DNA of 42,270 nt, taken from contig CAKSAC010000015.1 in assembly GCA_934434925.1 (NCBI GenBank), forward strand, positions 1 through 42,270. The letters run 5' to 3'. The translations under genes and the position numbers were made by a program. Positions 1 through 8,256 of the stretch are shown here, in pieces. This stretch comes from an uncultured Eubacteriales bacterium. GTDB taxonomy: Bacteria; Bacillota; Clostridia; Oscillospirales; CAG-272. The notes beneath the pieces were generated by a model. It saw nothing but the letters and a program-made list of their open reading frames with translations. It was not told the origin of the DNA and ran no database searches. Every line of letters begins with the position of its first letter. Within the stretch, counting starts at the first letter, position 1.

Positions 1-77
1 GCGGAAGGGGTTCCGCCAAAGGCTTGCCTGCAAGACTTTCTGTGCGTATTATAACACACCCCGCCTCCTTGGTAAAG
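1..77. repeat. 77-bp direct repeat, copy 1
   Basis: Every base of 1-77 recurs at 243-319. The unit opens with a hairpin (arms GCGGAA and TTCCGC around GGGG), has a short CTTG/CAAG stem, and ends in a segment that on the minus strand reads as a promoter (TTTACC, 17 bases, TATAAT; hexamers at 71-76 and 48-53). The copy may extend left of the window, because copy 2 has one further matching arm base. The promoter would transcribe leftward, out of view. Confidence 0.9.
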
Positions 78-242
78 ATTTGGCAAGGGCATGCCTGCCG
101 GACATACCGCAAGTATTTTAGCGGGGGGGGGGAAGCCCCTGCAGATATGCCGGAGTGCGTATTAAATCACGAGCAAAAATGTTTGCTTGCAAGGGGATTT
201 TTGCGACGTGCATCAAGGAGCACAGTGCGCGGGAGCGCAAAG

Positions 243-319
243 GCGGAAGGGGTTCCGCCAAAGGCTTGCCTGCAAGACTTTCTGTGCGTATTATAACACA
301 CCCCGCCTCCTTGGTAAAG
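243..319. repeat. 77-bp direct repeat, copy 2
   Basis: This is an exact copy of 1-77. Between the copies (78-242) is a partly similar stretch containing GTGCGTATTAAATCAC near 156-171, which resembles GTGCGTATTATAACAC of the unit and may be a decayed third copy. No gene is supported between 1 and 420. Confidence 0.9.
290..318 (-). promoter_or_regulatory. candidate minus-strand promoter within repeat copy 2
   Basis: On the minus strand a TTTACC -35 (313-318) and a TATAAT -10 (290-295) are separated by 17 bases. The same arrangement lies in copy 1 at 48-76. They would serve a gene left of the window, divergent from the gene at 421. The -35 matches the consensus at four of six positions. Confidence 0.4.
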
Positions 320-345
320 TTTTTTTTGGCTTTTTCGGAAAACGC

Positions 346-374
346 TTGACAAAAAAATATTTGACTGATATAAT
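346..374 (+). promoter_or_regulatory. sigma-A type promoter of the DUF2310-type gene
   Basis: TTGACA at 346-351 and TATAAT at 369-374 are perfect consensus hexamers with the ideal 17-base spacer. The start codon lies 46 bases after the -10, with AGGAGG at 410-415. Confidence 0.9.
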
Positions 375-420
375 AAATCATGTATTATTGAACCTATATA
401 GAGCATTACAGGAGGCTTCC

Positions 421-1149
421 ATGGAGTATTTCAAAATTTCTCTGCGTCCGCATAAAAAAATCGTCAATAGCGATTATTGCGAATCGCTGATTTTTGAAAG
501 TTTCACGATCCTTGGCAAAACCGGGCAGGTGTATAACAACTTTCAGGTCGTGCGTGAAGAAAACGGATATTCGGTATACGCCATCATGCCTGGCGCTGAT
601 GCTTTGGATCTGGCCTTTTGCTCCGAAGAAACGGTTGAAATCGTTAAAAAAATTGCGGCGATTTTCTCACTGCGGGTTGAAAGCCTCGGAAACGTCATCA
701 CCTGTGAAGATTCCTGCACTTGCGAAGAGCCGACCTGGTATATGCTGTATTCCGATCTGGCCACGAGCGAAAGCCCGATGATCTGCGGCGATTGCGGAAA
801 GCCTGTTCCGCTCTACAAGCTCCCGATGATCCTGGATAACGAGGGAGGGAGCGTCCTCTTGAACTGGCAGGAAGAAAAACGCGCCATTTCCATGTTGGAC
901 ACGGCCAACTACGCACCGGAATATACGGCAGAGCAGATATATTCCCCCTCTTCCCGTCTGAACAAGACCGGCCGCGCCCTCTGCCGTGCCATCGAAAAAG
1001 CCAAAAACGTTCCGGTCTTTTATTACATGGAACTTGAAAAAGCCAAACGCGGCAATAACTGCCCGATTTGCGGACGCGAACTTTCGCGCTCTGCCAATAA
1101 CGAGATCGCAGGCAATCTCTGTACCTTCTGCCGCATAGCGCTCGACTGA
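421..1149 (+). CDS. DUF2310-type zinc-ribbon protein
   Basis: A 242-residue soluble protein with three CxxC pairs: Cys122/Cys125 in a GDCGKPVPLY context, Cys214/Cys217 (CPICGRE) and Cys234/Cys237 (CTFC). The last two pairs are spaced like a C-terminal zinc ribbon. The layout matches the family described as Zn-ribbon-containing, possibly nucleic-acid-binding (DUF2310); the match is from memory of the family. The start at 421 was chosen because AGGAGG precedes it by five bases and a strong promoter ends just upstream; a longer in-frame extension lacks both. It is monocistronic, with a hairpin terminator 17 bases after the stop. No signal peptide or membrane segment is seen. The biochemical role is unknown. 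Confidence 0.75.
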   Translation: MEYFKISLRPHKKIVNSDYCESLIFESFTILGKTGQVYNNFQVVREENGYSVYAIMPGADALDLAFCSEETVEIVKKIAAIFSLRVESLGNVITCEDSCTCEEPTWYMLYSDLATSESPMICGDCGKPVPLYKLPMILDNEGGSVLLNWQEEKRAISMLDTANYAPEYTAEQIYSPSSRLNKTGRALCRAIEKAKNVPVFYYMELEKAKRGNNCPICGRELSRSANNEIAGNLCTFCRIALD

Positions 1150-1165
1150 TTTACATAGCAACCCC

Positions 1166-1188
1166 AAAGAGCCGCAAGGCTCTTTTTT
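1166..1188 (+). terminator. intrinsic terminator after the DUF2310-type gene
   Basis: Arms AAGAGCC (1167-1173) and GGCTCTT (1178-1184) around a GCAA loop are followed by a T run to 1188. Confidence 0.9.
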
Positions 1189-1345
1189 CACGAACCGCCT
1201 CCGGGACCTCGGCGTTCCTAAAGAGCCGGCGGCATCGGACAAAAAGCGGGCGTACCTTCCCTCTGCAAGATATGCGGAAGAGAGGAAATTCCGTCAAGTG
1301 CGGAAAGAAACCGCCTGCCGACATACGGATGAAAAGGAGTATACG

Positions 1346-2791
1346 ATGAATTTCAAGGAGATTTCCGATAAGGTAGAAAAATATCTCGCCACGCACCGGG
1401 AAGAAATCTTTTCCCGTCTTGCGGCGTTGTGTGAGATTCCGTCTGTGCGCGGGCAGGCTGCTCCCGGAGAGCCGTTCGGGCATGAGGTGGGGCGCGCCAT
1501 GCGTCTGGCCGCTTCGTTTTACGAGCAGGAAGGGTTCCCCGTCCGACAGGACAAAGAAGGACGCTTTGCGCTGGCCGGTTTCGGTACCGGAAAGAAAAAG
1601 ATCGGCCTTTTCGGGCATGCGGACGTTGTGCCGGCGGGGGAAGGATGGACGCAGACGACCGCTTTCGTTCCCTGTCGCAGAGAGCGCTCTTTCTTTGCCC
1701 GCGGATGCGAGGACAATAAGGGCGGAATCGTGGCGGCGTTGTATTGCATGAAAGCCATACGCGCGCTTTCCCTGCCGTTCCGGGCGCGCGCAGAGGCATT
1801 TATCGGCACGGCGGAAGAAACCGGCATGGAAGATATCAAAGCCTATACCGCCGCGCATCCGATGCCGGACGCTTCTTTGGTTCCCGATAACGCCTTTCCC
1901 TTTTGCCTCGGAGAAAAGGGGAGAGCGGAAGGATGGCTCGTCAGTCCGCCGCTTCGGGAGATAATCGACTTTTGCGGCGGAGAAGCCCTGAATCAGGTGC
2001 TGGATAACGTCCGGGTAACGCTCCGCTATCGCCCCGCCCTGGCAGAAGACCTGTTGGCCCGCGCAGCGGGAAAGGCCGATATAACGGCAGAAGTCTGTCC
2101 GGAGAAAGAAAAACTGATCCTGACCGCACACGGAGTTTCGGCTCATGCCAGTTCTCCGTCTGCTTCCCGGAATGCCGCCGGAATCGCCGCTACTTTTTTG
2201 TCGGAATGTCCGGAGCTTTGTCCGGATGAGCGCGCAACGTTACAAGTGGCCGGGGAGATTCTTGCCGACCCGATGGGCGCGGCGTTGGGTATCGGAGGAG
2301 AAGACCCGCATTTCGGTTCCCGCACGGCGGCCAACGGGGTCGCCCGCTTCCGCGACGGGCGGCTGTTTCTGTCCGAGGATATCCGTTACGGTACAGGCGT
2401 TTCTTTTGCGGAACTTTCGGCGGAGATCGGGCGTTCCCTTGCCGGAACAGGCTGGGAATTCCGCACAGAAAACGCCGCAGACGGCTTTTCCCACCCCGAA
2501 GACGGCGATATGCCCCGGGTGCTTTTTGAGGCGTTTACAGCCGCCGGAGGCTCGGCGGATGCCCGGCCGTATTACAGCGGCGGCGGAACCTATGCCAAAC
2601 ATCTTCGGAACGCATACAGTTGCGGCGTGACCTATCGTGCCCCGGGAAATACTCCGCCGGTAGAACTTCCGCCGGGGCACGGCGGAGTGCATGAAGCCGA
2701 TGAGATGATCGCGGAAGAGGAATATCTGGCCGGTATCCGCATGCTCACCGTGATGACGCTGGCTGTCGCCGAGAACCTTACGCAAGAATGA
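1346..2791 (+). CDS. M20 family dipeptidase, PepV/Sapep-like
   Basis: A 481-residue cytoplasmic metallopeptidase expected to cleave dipeptides or short peptides using two metal ions. Visible M20 residues are His91 and Asp93 (HADVVPAG), Asp123 (CEDNKGG), the Glu157-Glu158 pair (GTAEETG), Asp181 (VPDNAFP) and a late His449 (GGVHEADE). The length fits the PepV group, which carries a larger lid domain than other M20 enzymes. The start at 1346 follows AAGGAG by six bases; an in-frame start further upstream has no binding site. The radical SAM gene begins 55 bases downstream with no terminator, so the two may be co-transcribed. No clear promoter was found between 1189 and 1340. The exact substrate cannot be read from sequence. 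Confidence 0.88.
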   Translation: MNFKEISDKVEKYLATHREEIFSRLAALCEIPSVRGQAAPGEPFGHEVGRAMRLAASFYEQEGFPVRQDKEGRFALAGFGTGKKKIGLFGHADVVPAGEGWTQTTAFVPCRRERSFFARGCEDNKGGIVAALYCMKAIRALSLPFRARAEAFIGTAEETGMEDIKAYTAAHPMPDASLVPDNAFPFCLGEKGRAEGWLVSPPLREIIDFCGGEALNQVLDNVRVTLRYRPALAEDLLARAAGKADITAEVCPEKEKLILTAHGVSAHASSPSASRNAAGIAATFLSECPELCPDERATLQVAGEILADPMGAALGIGGEDPHFGSRTAANGVARFRDGRLFLSEDIRYGTGVSFAELSAEIGRSLAGTGWEFRTENAADGFSHPEDGDMPRVLFEAFTAAGGSADARPYYSGGGTYAKHLRNAYSCGVTYRAPGNTPPVELPPGHGGVHEADEMIAEEEYLAGIRMLTVMTLAVAENLTQE

Positions 2792-2846
2792 ACAACGCAT
2801 GACGGCTCCTATGGCTATTTTGCGGAAAGAAGGACGGGGCAATAGA

Positions 2847-3773
2847 ATGAATAGCAAAGAATTCTTTACAAAATGCGAAATTTGCCCGAGAAAATGCGGG
2901 GCGGATCGCTCTGCAGGGCAACGCGGCCGATGCGGAACCGATGCCCGCATACTGGTAGCACGGGCCGCGCTGCATTTATGGGAAGAGCCATGCCTGTCGG
3001 GAACGCGCGGCTCCGGAACCGTCTTTTTCGCCGGTTGTTCGCTCGGGTGTGTTTTTTGCCAGAACCGGGAGATACGTGACGGCGATGCCGGGATTTCGGT
3101 GACGCCTGCGCGGTTGGCGAAAATCTTCCTTGCTTTACAAAAAGCCGGCGCGCAGAATATCAACCTCGTAACGCCGACGCATTATGCGCCTTTTTTGTGC
3201 GAGGTCATCCCGCTGGCACGTGCCGGGGGGCTTTCCGTTCCGATCGTTTATAACTGCGGCGGATATGAGCGGGTGGAAACGCTCCGTCTGCTCCGCGGGC
3301 TGATTGACATTTATCTGCCCGATATGAAATATGCCGACCCTGCGTTGGCGGCGCGGTATGCCGCCGCGCCCGATTACCCCGAGATCAGCCGCGCGGCACT
3401 CCGGGAAATGACGGAACAATGTCCGTCTTTGGTTTTCGGTCCGGACGGGATGATGAAAAGCGGCGTGATTGTGCGACACCTGATGTTGCCGGGGGCGTAC
3501 CGGAATTCGCATGAAGTTCTGAAATATCTCGCCCTGACTTACGGAGACCGGATTTATATCAGCCTGATGAACCAGTATACCCCGATGCCGGGCATCAAAG
3601 ACCGGTACCCGGAATTGGCCGATCCGGTGCCGGAAAAGGATTACCGCCGGCTTTGCGCCTATGCCGTCCGATTGGGGGTCACGCAGGCTTATGTGCAGGA
3701 AGGCGGTACTGTCTCCGAGAGCTTTATCCCGTCATTTGACGGGGAAGGGGTGCGGGAGGAAGAAAAGACCTGA
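2847..3773 (+). CDS. radical SAM protein, PflX-like (COG1313 type)
   Basis: A 308-residue iron-sulfur protein related to pyruvate formate-lyase activating enzymes. The radical SAM cluster motif is Cys64-x3-Cys68-x2-Cys71 (CSLGCVFC). An N-terminal set of cysteines (Cys10, Cys13, Cys17, Cys29) could hold a second metal site. YNCGGYE and LPDMKYAD are further segments I associate with the PflX group, whose true substrate is unknown. The start at 2847 has a GGACGGGG element about seven bases upstream; an ATG at 2799 has no binding site. The gene ends at a bidirectional terminator shared with polA. No formate-lyase gene is nearby, so an activase role is only a family-level analogy. Confidence 0.82.
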   Translation: MNSKEFFTKCEICPRKCGADRSAGQRGRCGTDARILVARAALHLWEEPCLSGTRGSGTVFFAGCSLGCVFCQNREIRDGDAGISVTPARLAKIFLALQKAGAQNINLVTPTHYAPFLCEVIPLARAGGLSVPIVYNCGGYERVETLRLLRGLIDIYLPDMKYADPALAARYAAAPDYPEISRAALREMTEQCPSLVFGPDGMMKSGVIVRHLMLPGAYRNSHEVLKYLALTYGDRIYISLMNQYTPMPGIKDRYPELADPVPEKDYRRLCAYAVRLGVTQAYVQEGGTVSESFIPSFDGEGVREEEKT

Positions 3774-3805
3774 ACCCGCTTCCGGGATTTTTCGGTTGCC
3801 ATAGG

Positions 3806-3834
3806 AAAAGGCGCTCTCGCGGAGCGCCTTTTTG
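3806..3834. terminator. bidirectional terminator between the radical SAM gene and polA
   Basis: AAGGCGCTC (3808-3816) pairs with GAGCGCCTT (3822-3830) around a five-base loop. A T run follows on the plus strand and an A run precedes, so it can stop both convergent transcripts. Confidence 0.88.
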
Positions 3835-3933
3835 TCTTGAAATTGATATCCTTCAAACGGATGCGTCGGGGCGCAGATATTTGCAGGATGATTGAAAAGC
3901 CAAAGTTTTGTTTACAAAAACGGCAAAGACAAA

Positions 3934-6471
3934 TCAAACGTCCGTCAGATCCAGCCAATTCGGGCCGACGCTGACATGCACGGTGAGCGGAACCGTCAGA
4001 GAGACGGCCCCTTCCATTTCTTCGCGAAGAATAGCGGCGACGGTTTTGACGTCCTTGGTATGGGATTCCACAATCAGTTCGTCATGCACCTGCAAAATGA
4101 GCCGCGCGTCCACGCCTTCTTTACGGAGCCTGCGGTCAACGGCGATCATGGCGACCTTCATGATGTCGGCGGCGGTTCCCTGGATCGGGCTGTTCATGGC
4201 GGCGCGTTCCCCGAACTTTCTGGTGGTATATTGCGGCGCTCGTAATTCCGGCAGATAACGCCGTCTGCCGAAAAGCGTTTCGGTATAGCCCTTCTTTCCG
4301 GCATCGGCGATTACGCCGTCCAGATACCCCTTTACTTTCGGGAATTGGGCGAAATAGGCGTCCACATATTGCCGGGCTTCTTTCACGGAAATGCCGAGAT
4401 CGGCGGCCAGAGAATAAGCCGAGATTCCGTAAATAATCCCGAAGCTGACAGCTTTGGCGCGTTTGCGTAGTTCAGGCGTGACGGCGGACAGAGGAACACC
4501 GAATGCCGCCGCGGCGGTGCGCGCATGAATATCGGCTCCTTCGCAATAGGCCGCCCGCATCATCTCGTCGCCGGACATATGCGCGAGAAGCCGGAGTTCA
4601 ATCTGCGAATAGTCGGCATCTACCAACAGATATTCTTCACCGCGCGTGATAAACTGCTTGCGGAACTGCTGGCCGAGGGGGGTACGCACGGGAATGTTTT
4701 GCAGGTTCGGTTCGGCGGATGAGAGGCGGCCGGTCGCGGTCAGTGCCTGCTTGAATTCGGTATGCACACGTCCGCTCTCATCGGCGGCCCGCAAAAGGCC
4801 TTGCGCATAGGTCGAACGGAATTTTGTCAGTTGCCGGTATTCCAGCACGGCATCCACAATCGGATGATAGGAGCGGAGATCGTTCAGGACATCCGCGTCG
4901 GTCGAGTATCCGCTTTTTGTTTTCTTTGCGTTCGGAAGATGCAGTTTTTCAAAGAGTATTTCTCCGAGTTGCCTGGTGGAATTGATATTGAAATTCTCGC
5001 CTGCCATATCGGTAATGGCCGCCTCGTCCTCTTCGATTGCCCGGCCGAGCGCAGAGTCAAAGGCACGGAGGCCTTCCATATCCACACGGAATCCGGCATC
5101 TTCCATCCGCGAAAGCAGATCGGAAAGCGGAATCTCTATCTCCCGGAAAAGGACCTCTCCTCCGCATTCGCGCAGTTTTTCATCGAGAACGGCGCGCAAG
5201 GGCAAGAGCCAGGAAATGAGGGGGGTTCCTTCTTCCGGATAAATACCGAGGTAGGAACCGATCAGGGTGGAGAGCGCGGGTTGTCCGCCCGAAGAATGGA
5301 TGATATAGGCGGCCAACATCAGATCGTACGGCTCTTGTGGTACTTCGCAACCTGCCTGCCGCAACCGGCGGAAGAGCGCTTTCGCGTCGAAACAGACGAG
5401 CGGACGCGCTTTTTGAAAGACAGAAGCAACGGAAAGGAGGTCGCCCGTGTAACGATAGGCCTTTTTGCCGTCCGAGAAGAGAAGAGCGTCTGCCTCTTCC
5501 AAAACGGCCAGCGGCGCGGCGGGCAATGCCGAAAGGAGAGCGGCATCGGCCTCTTCCGCCGGGAGAAAAGGCGTATCGTTTTCGGATTTTTCTTCGCTCA
5601 TTTCCGCCGGATGAAGGTGAAAGCGCGCAATCAGGTTTTCAAACTCGTAGCGGGCAAAAGCCGCGTATAACTCATCCCGGCGCGGACCGCGGTAGGCAAG
5701 GTCGGAAAGGGAAAAATCAAGCGGCACATGGGTGTCGATCGTTGCGAGAAACCGCGAAAGATAGGCGGCGTCGCGGTCGCGTTCCAGTTTTTCCCGCACG
5801 CCTTTGGAGATCGAAGGAGAGGAGAGATTTTCGTATACCCCGTCAAGGGAAGAAAACTCGGCAATCAGCCGACAGGCCGTTTTTTCCCCGATACCGGCGA
5901 CGCCGGGGATGTTATCCGAACTGTCTCCCATCAGGGCCTTGATGTCAATGAGAGCGGCCGGTTCAGTCCCGTACTTTTCAAAGAACAGCTCCCTGTCGTA
6001 ACAGAGCGTTTCCTTGTTTCCGGCCAGAAGGACCCGGATTTTCGGAGAGATCAGTTGCAAAAGGTCGCGGTCGCCGCTGAGAATGTAGGCTTCCGTATCT
6101 TCTTCGGCCGCCGCCAACGCGGCCACGGTGCCCTGTAAATCGTCGGCTTCGTACCCCTCTTTTTCAAGAACGGCAAAGCCGAGCGCGCGCAGACATTCCT
6201 TGGCATAGGGAAATTGTTCATGCAGCTCGGGCGGGGAAGGCTTCCGGTTTGCCTTGTAGGCCTCGTAGGCTTTTTTTCGGAAGGTGGGGGCGGAAAGATC
6301 GAATGCCACGGCCGCATAATCAGGGTTCAGCGCGTTGAGATGGCGCGAGAGAATCTGAATCATTCCGTATACCGCATTGGTGTTTTTTCCGTCTTTGGTC
6401 GTCAGCGGACGGATACCGTAGAAGGCGCGGTTCAGAATGCTGTTTCCGTCTGCGATCAGGAGTTTTTTCAT
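3934..6471 (-). CDS. polA: DNA polymerase I
   Basis: An 845-residue repair and Okazaki-fragment polymerase. The N-terminal 5'-3' exonuclease domain (about 1-290) shows IADGNS, YEADD, SGDRDLLQL and GDSSDNIPGV. The middle domain (about 300-470) lacks the DxE and other acidic residues of a working 3'-5' proofreading site, as in other Gram-positive Pol I enzymes. The polymerase domain has motif A (DYSQIELRLLAHMSGDE, near 620), motif B (KRAKAVSFGIIYG) and motif C (QVHDE, near 794-798). Length is normal. The start ATG overlaps the stop of the upstream membrane gene as ATGA, with AAAGGAG seven to eight bases before it, so translation is probably coupled. It converges on the radical SAM gene. Confidence 0.97.
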   Translation of the reverse strand: MKKLLIADGNSILNRAFYGIRPLTTKDGKNTNAVYGMIQILSRHLNALNPDYAAVAFDLSAPTFRKKAYEAYKANRKPSPPELHEQFPYAKECLRALGFAVLEKEGYEADDLQGTVAALAAAEEDTEAYILSGDRDLLQLISPKIRVLLAGNKETLCYDRELFFEKYGTEPAALIDIKALMGDSSDNIPGVAGIGEKTACRLIAEFSSLDGVYENLSSPSISKGVREKLERDRDAAYLSRFLATIDTHVPLDFSLSDLAYRGPRRDELYAAFARYEFENLIARFHLHPAEMSEEKSENDTPFLPAEEADAALLSALPAAPLAVLEEADALLFSDGKKAYRYTGDLLSVASVFQKARPLVCFDAKALFRRLRQAGCEVPQEPYDLMLAAYIIHSSGGQPALSTLIGSYLGIYPEEGTPLISWLLPLRAVLDEKLRECGGEVLFREIEIPLSDLLSRMEDAGFRVDMEGLRAFDSALGRAIEEDEAAITDMAGENFNINSTRQLGEILFEKLHLPNAKKTKSGYSTDADVLNDLRSYHPIVDAVLEYRQLTKFRSTYAQGLLRAADESGRVHTEFKQALTATGRLSSAEPNLQNIPVRTPLGQQFRKQFITRGEEYLLVDADYSQIELRLLAHMSGDEMMRAAYCEGADIHARTAAAAFGVPLSAVTPELRKRAKAVSFGIIYGISAYSLAADLGISVKEARQYVDAYFAQFPKVKGYLDGVIADAGKKGYTETLFGRRRYLPELRAPQYTTRKFGERAAMNSPIQGTAADIMKVAMIAVDRRLRKEGVDARLILQVHDELIVESHTKDVKTVAAILREEMEGAVSLTVPLTVHVSVGPNWLDLTDV

Positions 6472-7334
6472 GCTTGATCTCCTTTGTCGTTTTCGGGGGA
6501 GGGGTCTTCTGCCGCATAGCGAAATTCTCCGGTTCCTTCATAGCGCGCGGCAGAAAAGACGGCGGCGGCACGGGCGGCCGCGAAGAGGAAGAAAGCGAAA
6601 AACGCAAAATCGGCGACGGTGTTGGAGAGAAGCGGCTCGGCTTTCACGGCATGATAGATCAGATTGGGGAGAGAAAGCGAAGCGCAGAAAACCATGGTCA
6701 GGAGCGTCAGACCCGTCGTCAGCGACCAGCGCCCCCGCCCGAGCGCTACCCGGCTTTCGGAGAGGAACAGGAAAGAAACAAGGAGCAAAGAGACGCAGGC
6801 CAGCAATTTGTTCGGATCATTGATCATCCGTTCACGTTCAAAATAAAAGTAAAAGCCGTAGAGGAGACCGAATGCGGAAGGGAAGAGCGCCAGCATGGCC
6901 ATCGGAACGCTTTGTGTACTCCGGGTAAAAATCCGGCAAAGGAAATAAGCCGAACTGCCGAGCGCCGCGAGCGCCGAGAGGACCGCCAGCACGGAAACGG
7001 CCGGAGCGCCAGCATCGGTTTTCAGAAAAAGGCTGATTCCGAGAAAGACCATCACGACCGCCGCAAAGGCAGAGGAAAAGAGCGTGGGCATATCCCGGTA
7101 TTCGGCCGAGACAACAAAAAAACTGCGCAACTCGCGTGAAAAAACGAGACAAAGAACCACAAACAAGAGGAGAAGCACCAAAAAAATGACCGGCAAAGTG
7201 GGGTCGCTGTAATAATTTCCGCCCGGCGCAAAATGCAAAAGCAGGGCGATACTGCGCAACACGGTCAGAACAAGCGCGCAAAAAACGGCGGAAAGAATGA
7301 AACACAGATGAATGAACTGGGTTTTGTTTCGCAT
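6468..7334 (-). CDS. membrane protein of unknown function upstream of polA
   Basis: A 288-residue, strongly hydrophobic protein with seven or eight likely membrane segments, the first at about residues 10-32 and the last around 240-260. Short charged loops separate them, and the tail (about 265-288) is acidic and soluble. I recognise no family motif or catalytic residue. An AAGGAAG binding site precedes the ATG. Its stop codon overlaps the polA start by four bases, so the two are one transcription unit, although no functional link is obvious. No strong promoter was found upstream. Confidence 0.72.
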   Translation of the reverse strand: MRNKTQFIHLCFILSAVFCALVLTVLRSIALLLHFAPGGNYYSDPTLPVIFLVLLLLFVVLCLVFSRELRSFFVVSAEYRDMPTLFSSAFAAVVMVFLGISLFLKTDAGAPAVSVLAVLSALAALGSSAYFLCRIFTRSTQSVPMAMLALFPSAFGLLYGFYFYFERERMINDPNKLLACVSLLLVSFLFLSESRVALGRGRWSLTTGLTLLTMVFCASLSLPNLIYHAVKAEPLLSNTVADFAFFAFFLFAAARAAAVFSAARYEGTGEFRYAAEDPSPENDKGDQA

Positions 7335-7586
7335 GGCTTTCTTCCTTTTTAATAATATATCAGGCGTTTCTGTGCGGGCGGCGATAAAAGTCGCCCCTGC
7401 GGGGATAGAAGCATTTTCAGAATTTCTTAAACGTCTTTCCTTTTATTGTACCTCTAAAATGTGAACAAAATGTATCCATCCGCCCTTTTCTTTCTGACAT
7501 GGCAATTGTGCAAAATTAACAAAAATATGCGGGTTTTACCTTTGAAATTTCTACACAATTTTTTTGGAAAAGATGGAAACAAACTC
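7335..7586. other. divergent intergenic stretch
   Basis: This AT-rich region separates the minus-strand membrane gene from the ribosomal promoter. It contains a short hairpin near 7379-7395 (GGCGA/TCGCC). No convincing gene is seen; frames crossing it are poor in recognisable protein sequence. Confidence 0.5.
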
Positions 7587-7615
7587 TTGCAATTCAAACC
7601 GATATAAGTTATAAT
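7587..7615 (+). promoter_or_regulatory. main promoter of the S10-spc-alpha cluster
   Basis: TTGCAA (7587-7592) and TATAAT (7610-7615) are separated by 17 bases. This is the only strong promoter seen before rpsJ. The start codon lies more than 220 bases downstream, so the transcript has a long leader. Confidence 0.85.
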
Positions 7616-7621
7616 ATGCCG

Positions 7622-7843
7622 TGGTATGCGATGAAACGGGAGATTGCCGTCAACCTTGGGCGGGTAACTTCCGCGGAGTATGTCCGTTAAACGGGCGCAG
7701 TCGAGTTTGTATGGAGTAGGAACATACCGTCTTGCCGTACCGGATCGTCTCTTGGCGATACGGTTTATTTCAGAAGACGAAAGGAACGCACGGCAGGGTG
7801 TGAAGCAAGACAGCCCTTCAAAACAATGAAGGAGGAACAACAA
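7622..7843 (+). promoter_or_regulatory. long 5' leader RNA of the ribosomal operon
   Basis: About 220 bases of untranslated leader separate the promoter from rpsJ. Foldable parts include GTATG/CATAC at about 7709-7727 and a stem of 7735-7742 with 7756-7763 (seven of eight pairs) followed by a T-rich stretch. The strand 7729-7738 can instead pair with 7805-7811 (GTCTTGC/GCAAGAC) or 7790-7795 (TGCCGT/ACGGCA). Mutually exclusive pairings suggest an attenuator or a ribosomal-protein binding site. No family is recognised, and the fold was drawn by eye. Confidence 0.5.
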
Positions 7844-8152
7844 ATGGCAAACGCAAAAATCAGAGTCCGTCTGAAAAGTTATGATCACACGCTGGTTGAC
7901 GCCGCGGCGGCAAAGGTCGTGGAGGTCGCAAAGAGAAACGGCAGTGCCGTCTCCGGCCCGATCCCGCTGCCCACCGAACGCGAAGTCGTGACCATCCTGC
8001 GCGCTGTCCACAAATACAAAGACAGCCGTGAGCAGTTTGAATCCCGGACTCACAAACGTCTCGTTGACATCAAGAATCCCCAGGCCAAAACCGTTGAAGC
8101 CCTGATGAGTCTTGAACTGCCGGCCGGCGTTGAGATCGAAGTCAAGGCGTAA
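7844..8152 (+). CDS. rpsJ: 30S ribosomal protein S10
   Basis: A 102-residue S10, the normal length; in bacteria it also serves as the transcription-coupling factor NusE. The family core is visible as IRVRLKSYDH, GPIPLPT and SREQFESRTHKR. The start at 7844 follows AAGGAGG (7829-7835); an ATG six codons upstream overlaps the binding site itself and is rejected. It is the first gene of the cluster. The rpsL-rpsG-fusA-tuf group that often precedes it is absent here. Confidence 0.98.
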   Translation: MANAKIRVRLKSYDHTLVDAAAAKVVEVAKRNGSAVSGPIPLPTEREVVTILRAVHKYKDSREQFESRTHKRLVDIKNPQAKTVEALMSLELPAGVEIEVKA

Positions 8153-8179
8153 TCGCCCTTCGTTCAAAAAAGTTTTCCC

Positions 8180-8237
8180 ACCACATCCTTGTGGTCACGT
8201 TGGCGTTCCGCATATTGCGAAAATTCAAAACGTCAAC
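8180..8237 (+). promoter_or_regulatory. foldable RNA between rpsJ and rplC
   Basis: A 104-base gap contains hairpin ACCAC/GTGGT (8180-8195), then an outer stem GTTGGCG (8199-8205) with CGTCAAC (8231-8237, one G-U pair) enclosing CGCA/TGCG (8209-8219). There is no T run, so it is not a terminator. It could be a regulatory or processing site. Confidence 0.4.
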
Positions 8238-8256
8238 CAATAACTATGGAGGAAAA

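Noticed and set aside
7735..7763. Intrinsic attenuator terminator in the rpsJ leader
   Set aside because: The stem has a mismatch and the following sequence is only partly T-rich, so it is kept as part of a leader description and not as a terminator.
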